DNA of 64,000 bases from Eonycteris spelaea (Eukaryota > Chordata > Mammalia > Chiroptera > Pteropodidae): the NCBI GenBank assembly GCA_003508835.1, contig PUFA01000316.1:1116001-1180000 (forward strand). The letters are read 5' to 3'. This document shows positions 59,420-64,000 of this stretch, in pieces. The translations under genes and the position numbers were made by a program. The notes beneath the pieces were generated by a model. It saw nothing but the letters and a program-made list of their open reading frames with translations, ran no database searches and was not told where the DNA came from. The stretch's first letter is position 1, and each line of letters opens with the position of its first letter.

Positions 59420-59700
59420 AGGCCAGAGTCTTCATTTGGGTTTCCCCAAAAGCAGACTCAAAGATAGATTCGGGTGCAAGGATTTGGAATGTGATTCCAG
59501 GAAACATGAAGAAAGAGTGAGGAAATGAAATAAGGAAGGGAAGAAATTCAACAAAGAGTGCTGCGAGCAGACAGCCAGTCTGGGCAACAAGGGCTCTGTC
59601 TTGCTGAGGATGCCATGAGACCATGAAGACCACCTGGGGCAAGAAGACTGAGAATGTACCCACCAACTCCATTACACCCTCTTTGGTTGAAGATTGCTCT
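59420..59700. mobile_element. dispersed repeat, family unknown to me
   Basis: Wording such as 'ggtttccccaaaagcagact', 'atagattcgggtgcaaggat' and 'gtgattccaggaaacatgaa' is familiar from a moderately repeated mammalian element, but I cannot assign its class. Overlapping frames here are not genes. Confidence 0.4.
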
Positions 59701-61730
59701 TAGGCATGAATCCCTGTCTTGTCCAGCATGCTTTGGAGGCTAGAAAAAGCCCTCCGGCAGCAAAACAGGAGCTTGAGGTAAAAACTTTAACTTATACAGA
59801 AAGCTGAACACCAAAGCTTCAGGAGACCTCCAGAGTCACTGAGAGAATATGGCTAGGCACCAGTAGCATCTGCTGCCCCACTGAGGTATAATGGAAGCTA
59901 ATAACTGTTAAGACCCACCCTCTAGAGAAGGAGGGAATGTTGCCCCTGAGACTGTACAAGGGCCTCCAGTTACCAAAACTGTATGTTCTGGCATAAGGCT
60001 GCATCCATCTGGAAGGAGGAAAATTCTTTTTCAAATTTGCACAACAGTGTTAAAGGGCCAGCAGTGGTCCTTATAACCCTACTCTAATTACAACAGATGT
60101 CAAAACAATATTCGCATTGCAGGGTCTAATTTTACACACCAGGTTTCTTTGATGTGGAAAAGAGGGTACATCAGGATAAAAAGCAGCCATATTTTCATTA
60201 GGTAATAAACATTTGGATATATAGGTGATTCCTAATGCAAATAAAATTTTTGCTACCATCTCATTCATAGCAATTCTTCGAGATTCTTTGCAGCAATAAT
60301 TAATGTGCCTTATCGTGAGCTTTTTCTTCTATTCCGAAAGGTGATCTTATCTTTTTGCCTAAAAGAGAGAGGTGGCCCTGTTGAATTGTGCCTTCTACCA
60401 TCTTTGCCTATCACCAGAATTTGCCTCGTGACGGTTCCTGTTCCAGAGAGCCTTTTCACTTGACCAGAGTCCTCTTTCCAATCCCATGTCATGAGTGAAT
60501 CTCGTAGATTCCCCAGTGCTGCCCAATGGAGGGATTGCCCTGTGAGTGATGCTTCTGGTTAGTTCACAGTTTGGAATTTCAATAAGTATTATGGCTCCCT
60601 CTTCCCACATTTACAATAAACATGTTGGTTTTGCTGAGTACATTTCTTGCACTTGTCTATGCTTCTGGGCAAGGGCTTTCAATGACCTTTTCTCTTTTAC
60701 AAACTGTGGTTTGCATGTTTTCCATCTGACTGCTTAATGGCAGGATGCCTTTCTCCACCTCACCAACATAATGAAGTTTCTGATCATGGCTTATTTACTT
60801 AGTCTTTGAAATCCTATAACTTGGCCCAGTTATTCATACTGACCGAATAACTCCTGCAGCGTGGAAGAGCTCAAGGGTAGTCTGACATAATCGAACTCAG
60901 TCAAGGACCCTTTAAGTTCTGACACCTATAAGACATTATGAAGACCCACTTGCAGGCTCTTCGATCTTAGTAGTTCTTAACTTCCTGAAATAAAAGAAAG
61001 CTGGACAAGGCCTTGGAGATCATCCGAAAGTGGCGTTTAATGTCTGTAGCTCATGGACTGTAACAGTTTGCAGGGATTTGATGGAGGGAAATTATTTTAA
61101 GGAGGACTAAAACATTCACTCTCTCATTATGGCTTTACTTGAAATTGAGAAGAGGCATATGGATGGTGAAAGAGCAGTAATTCCCTGATAGATATCCTGG
61201 CATGACCTTGAGATTTTGTTACTTTATTTCTAATTTTTGACAGCTGTGACCTGGGTCTTAGCTCTAACCCTGGGTGCTCTGCAGATATTGTAGGCAAGGG
61301 ATGACAATTGCACAGAAGCACATTTTTGAACACAGTGAAATTTGTTCTCATGAACCAGGCAAGTTCTTCTATTTCCTATAAATAGCTTCAAATTCTGACA
61401 ATAGGTTCAGAGTATTCTGTTGGCAAATAAATTATCAAAGATCTCTTATTTCCAGTTGCCTGCTTTTATATTTACATAAGTTAATGATTAAAATAGGTGG
61501 ACAAGCCCATTTGACTTTCTTCATGAGAAACAATTTTGTTGGATATCATAAAGGTTTTTTTTAAATCAATATGTAACCTGTTATCACATTGTCATTTATG
61601 TTCCTAACTTGAAATTTGATCCTTCAACTTCTATAACAATTTCTTGAGTTTTAAGGATTCAGTCACAGTTTTTTTTTTTTTTAAATAATTAGAACCACTT
61701 GAAATAAAGGAATAGTAGCTTTGAGAGGCA
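59701..61730. other. unassigned sequence
   Basis: No repeat or gene recognised. A T-rich run lies at about 61669-61682. The short minus-strand frames at 60310-60610 overlap each other and have no motif. Confidence 0.4.
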
Positions 61731-61734
61731 AACA

Positions 61735-61915
61735 AAACCGGAGTTTAAATCACACTGACTAGTTCTGTGACATCAGTCAAGTTGTTTCATTCTCTAAGCT
61801 TGCCCCCATCTGAAAACCTTGGGCTAATAATATTTCATAGAAATGTTGAAATGATTAAGTGAGATAAATAAATGTATTTAAAAACTAATGCAGTGTTCGA
61901 TATATAACAGATCCC
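61735..61915 (+). mobile_element. MIR SINE
   Basis: 'agttctgtgacatcagtcaa', 'gttgtttcattctctaagct', 'gggctaataatatttcatag' and 'gttgaaatgattaagtgaga' keep MIR order. Confidence 0.78.
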
Positions 61916-64000
61916 TTGTAAGCCAGAGGTTGAGGCTCACAGTTTTGAAAACTGCGTATAGGCCTGTATCTCCCAGTACTTCTTTTAATGCTAGATTCTG
62001 CATTGGTACAAGAGTTCAGCAGGATTTCAGGTTTTGATAAATCAAATGAATGATCGTTCCCAACTCTGAACTATTCTTCCCTTAGCATGAATACAAATGG
62101 AAAGAGAAGACTTTCAAGTTACCTTTGTGATATTAATGGGTGTCAGTTCTCTTGGCTGACACCTTGATTTAAGAGATATCACCACTGTATCATCTTGTAT
62201 TATCTGATTCTCTCATCACCACTCTTACAGCTGTTCTCTGTCCTTCCATCCTTGAAGCAGAAACTTGAAAATACAGTTAGTTCATCATCAGCCTTTCTCT
62301 ACCTTATCAACTGTGACCAATGACAAATCTCTTGGCCAGCATTTGGAGAAATTGGAGAAGTTATTTGAAGGTTTTATTTTATTTTTAATGAAATCATTTT
62401 GGAGTTCCATCATAGGTCATAGAAAAGAAAATGCAAATTTTTGTCTTGCAAATGCTAACATTTGTTGAGCATATTTAAAGAGTGAACAAGTAAAAAGTCA
62501 CTTTGTTAAATCCTCAGTGCGTCTGGAGACATGGGTTTGTCTTCCCTTTCTCTCCCCCACGTGTAGAGACACACATGAGTCCAATGCACTGTGGAATTCA
62601 CTACGTGGAGGCCCAGTTCCTCATGACTGATTCAGAGACTAGATCCTTACTGAGTTCAGGAGAATGTTGTGTGTCCCATGGAACCTTCTGGCAGTGTGCC
62701 CAAGTGGTCTGTGGACCCCTTTCAGAATAATCATTTTAAAAAGAATAAAACATAATACGTAATATGTCAAGGGAAACCAATACATTGAAACATAGTTATC
62801 AAAGTGTTTTATTATGCTATGTACTTCTTCACTAATGCATAAAATAACAAGACTATGTGGCAGTCTAATAATAACCATGATTCCAAGTAGAGATGAGCAT
62901 AATAAATGATAAATAATATTATGTTATATTATATAAATAATAAAATTGGAGCTAACTGAAACAACAGTAAAGTGACATGAAAAAATCCATAATTTACTGC
63001 TAACAAAGTCATACATATTAATACTACTACAATTTGTTTCCTACAGTTGTAGTTAAAGAAATGCTAAATTTCAGAATTAGCAAAATAAAGGTCATTTTTT
63101 TCCATCCAAATTTATGGATCGCCCTGAAATCTACCTCACAAACCCCTTGGGTGTTCAGGGCCTTACAGTGTCAGAATCCTTGGGCCTCCACTCCCAGTGT
63201 GTGAACCAAACTCTCTCCTTGGAGATTCTTACCTGCTGGCCTCTTGCATTGCCAAAGTTACAAAGATTCAGAAGTCAATTCCTTGCCAACAGGAGAGGTA
63301 AAATCTGAACATCCAAAACCAAAGCTGCGCTTGAGAGAAGAGCCTTTGTCTTTGCTGACAATGAAAGGGATTCACCTTGAAAAGGTCTTTGTGTACCTTG
63401 GATGTTCGGTTAAAGTGCCTTTGAAGGCTCTGGAGCACATCACCAGGAGAATTCCTCTCTGCTACAGACTTTAGTGCCACCGCTTAGCAAATATTGAAGG
63501 GAAAAAGGCAAATCAGTGTATACAGTCTACGGGTGATAATCACTTTCCCAGGTAAGCCTCTGCAGCAGTGAAGTCTATTAAGCTAGGTTGTGCTAGAGGT
63601 GACCCTGGAGAGAGAGAAGATCGCTAGTCCAGGGCACTGTCTGGGTGTTCCCAACATTACCTTCTGTTTGTTTGTTCTTTAGTGTTTGTTTTTCTATCCC
63701 CATCCCTCTTCCTTCTCCGCTGGCTCAATTCAGCTCTGAATGGAGCCTCAAAGGGCTGAAAGCAGACTTCCTCTATGAAGCCACCCTAAGGCTCTGCCAG
63801 TGGGCAGTGGAAGTCACAGTGATGGTGACAGTCATTGCCACCTTCCTCCCTCCTTTTTTCTCCTCCTGCCAAGCCCTGACAGCTCTGGAAGCTGAGCGCG
63901 CTGCCTTTGACTCCTGCGCAGGTATCCACGCTGTGCGCCACTGCCAAGCCACGGGCCAGCTCTAGGAATGTGTTTTTAATATTCATTGTTCACTCTGTCT
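61916..64000. other. unassigned sequence, GC-richer at the right edge
   Basis: No repeat recognised. From about 63650 the sequence is less AT-rich, with several CpG near 63895-63955. A donor-like CAG-GTAAGC occurs at 63549-63556. Overlapping frames at 63114-63480 and the 106-codon frame at 63645-63965 have no recognised domain. An exon or regulatory region could begin here but is not shown by the sequence. Confidence 0.35.

Noticed and set aside
1..64000. Tandem direct-repeat array of CRISPR type
   Set aside because: No regularly spaced 25-40-bp repeats; all tandem repeats are microsatellites or two-copy duplications.

Overview
The window looks like about 64 kb of non-coding nuclear DNA from a placental mammal. 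It is AT-rich and CpG-poor. Nearly everything recognisable is an old interspersed repeat: L2 and MIR, 3' ends of ancient L1 (L1M grade), MaLR/ERVL solo LTRs of MLT1 and MLT2 type, and small hAT-Charlie elements of MER5 and MER1 type. I found no prokaryotic gene organisation, no tRNA gene, no CRISPR array and no convincing intact protein-coding gene. Most open frames run through repeats or are of lengths expected by chance in 64 kb. I found no lineage-specific young SINE: no Alu, B1/B2, CAN, ERE, PRE or BOV-like sequence. That is unusual for this length and prevents a firm species call. A MER1-type Charlie element mildly suggests a primate.

Layout. 0-2.3 kb: a compound tetranucleotide tract, a MaLR LTR, a CA tract and the tail of an L1M. 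3.4-9.9 kb: L2 copies on both strands, two purine-rich tracts (one with 188 uninterrupted purines) and a MIR. 10.4-12.7 kb is the most complex block: an antisense L1M tail, an MLT1-type LTR with a detached 67-bp copy of its interior, and a sense L1M tail interrupted by a full-length 5S rRNA retropseudogene fused to unrelated sequence and a poly(A). 12.7-19 kb: MIR, MER5-like and MLT1-type pieces in unique sequence. 19.4-19.9 kb, minus strand: a 137-codon open frame directly behind a good splice acceptor, a possible terminal exon of unknown identity. 21.9-23.5 kb: an L1 ORF2 fragment nested in another L1/HAL1-type tail. 25-38 kb: several LTRs, MIRs and L1M tails, including an MLT2 LTR and an L1M with visible target-site duplications. 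38-64 kb: mostly unique sequence with scattered L2, MIR and MER elements, one MER1-type element, and a 42-nt alternating pyrimidine-purine tract.

Family names rest on remembered consensus sequences, not on a search. Class-level calls (L1, L2, MIR, LTR, hAT) are firmer than subfamily names. Repeat borders are approximate unless a target-site duplication is described. The long stretches without features may be introns or intergenic DNA; the sequence alone does not say which.
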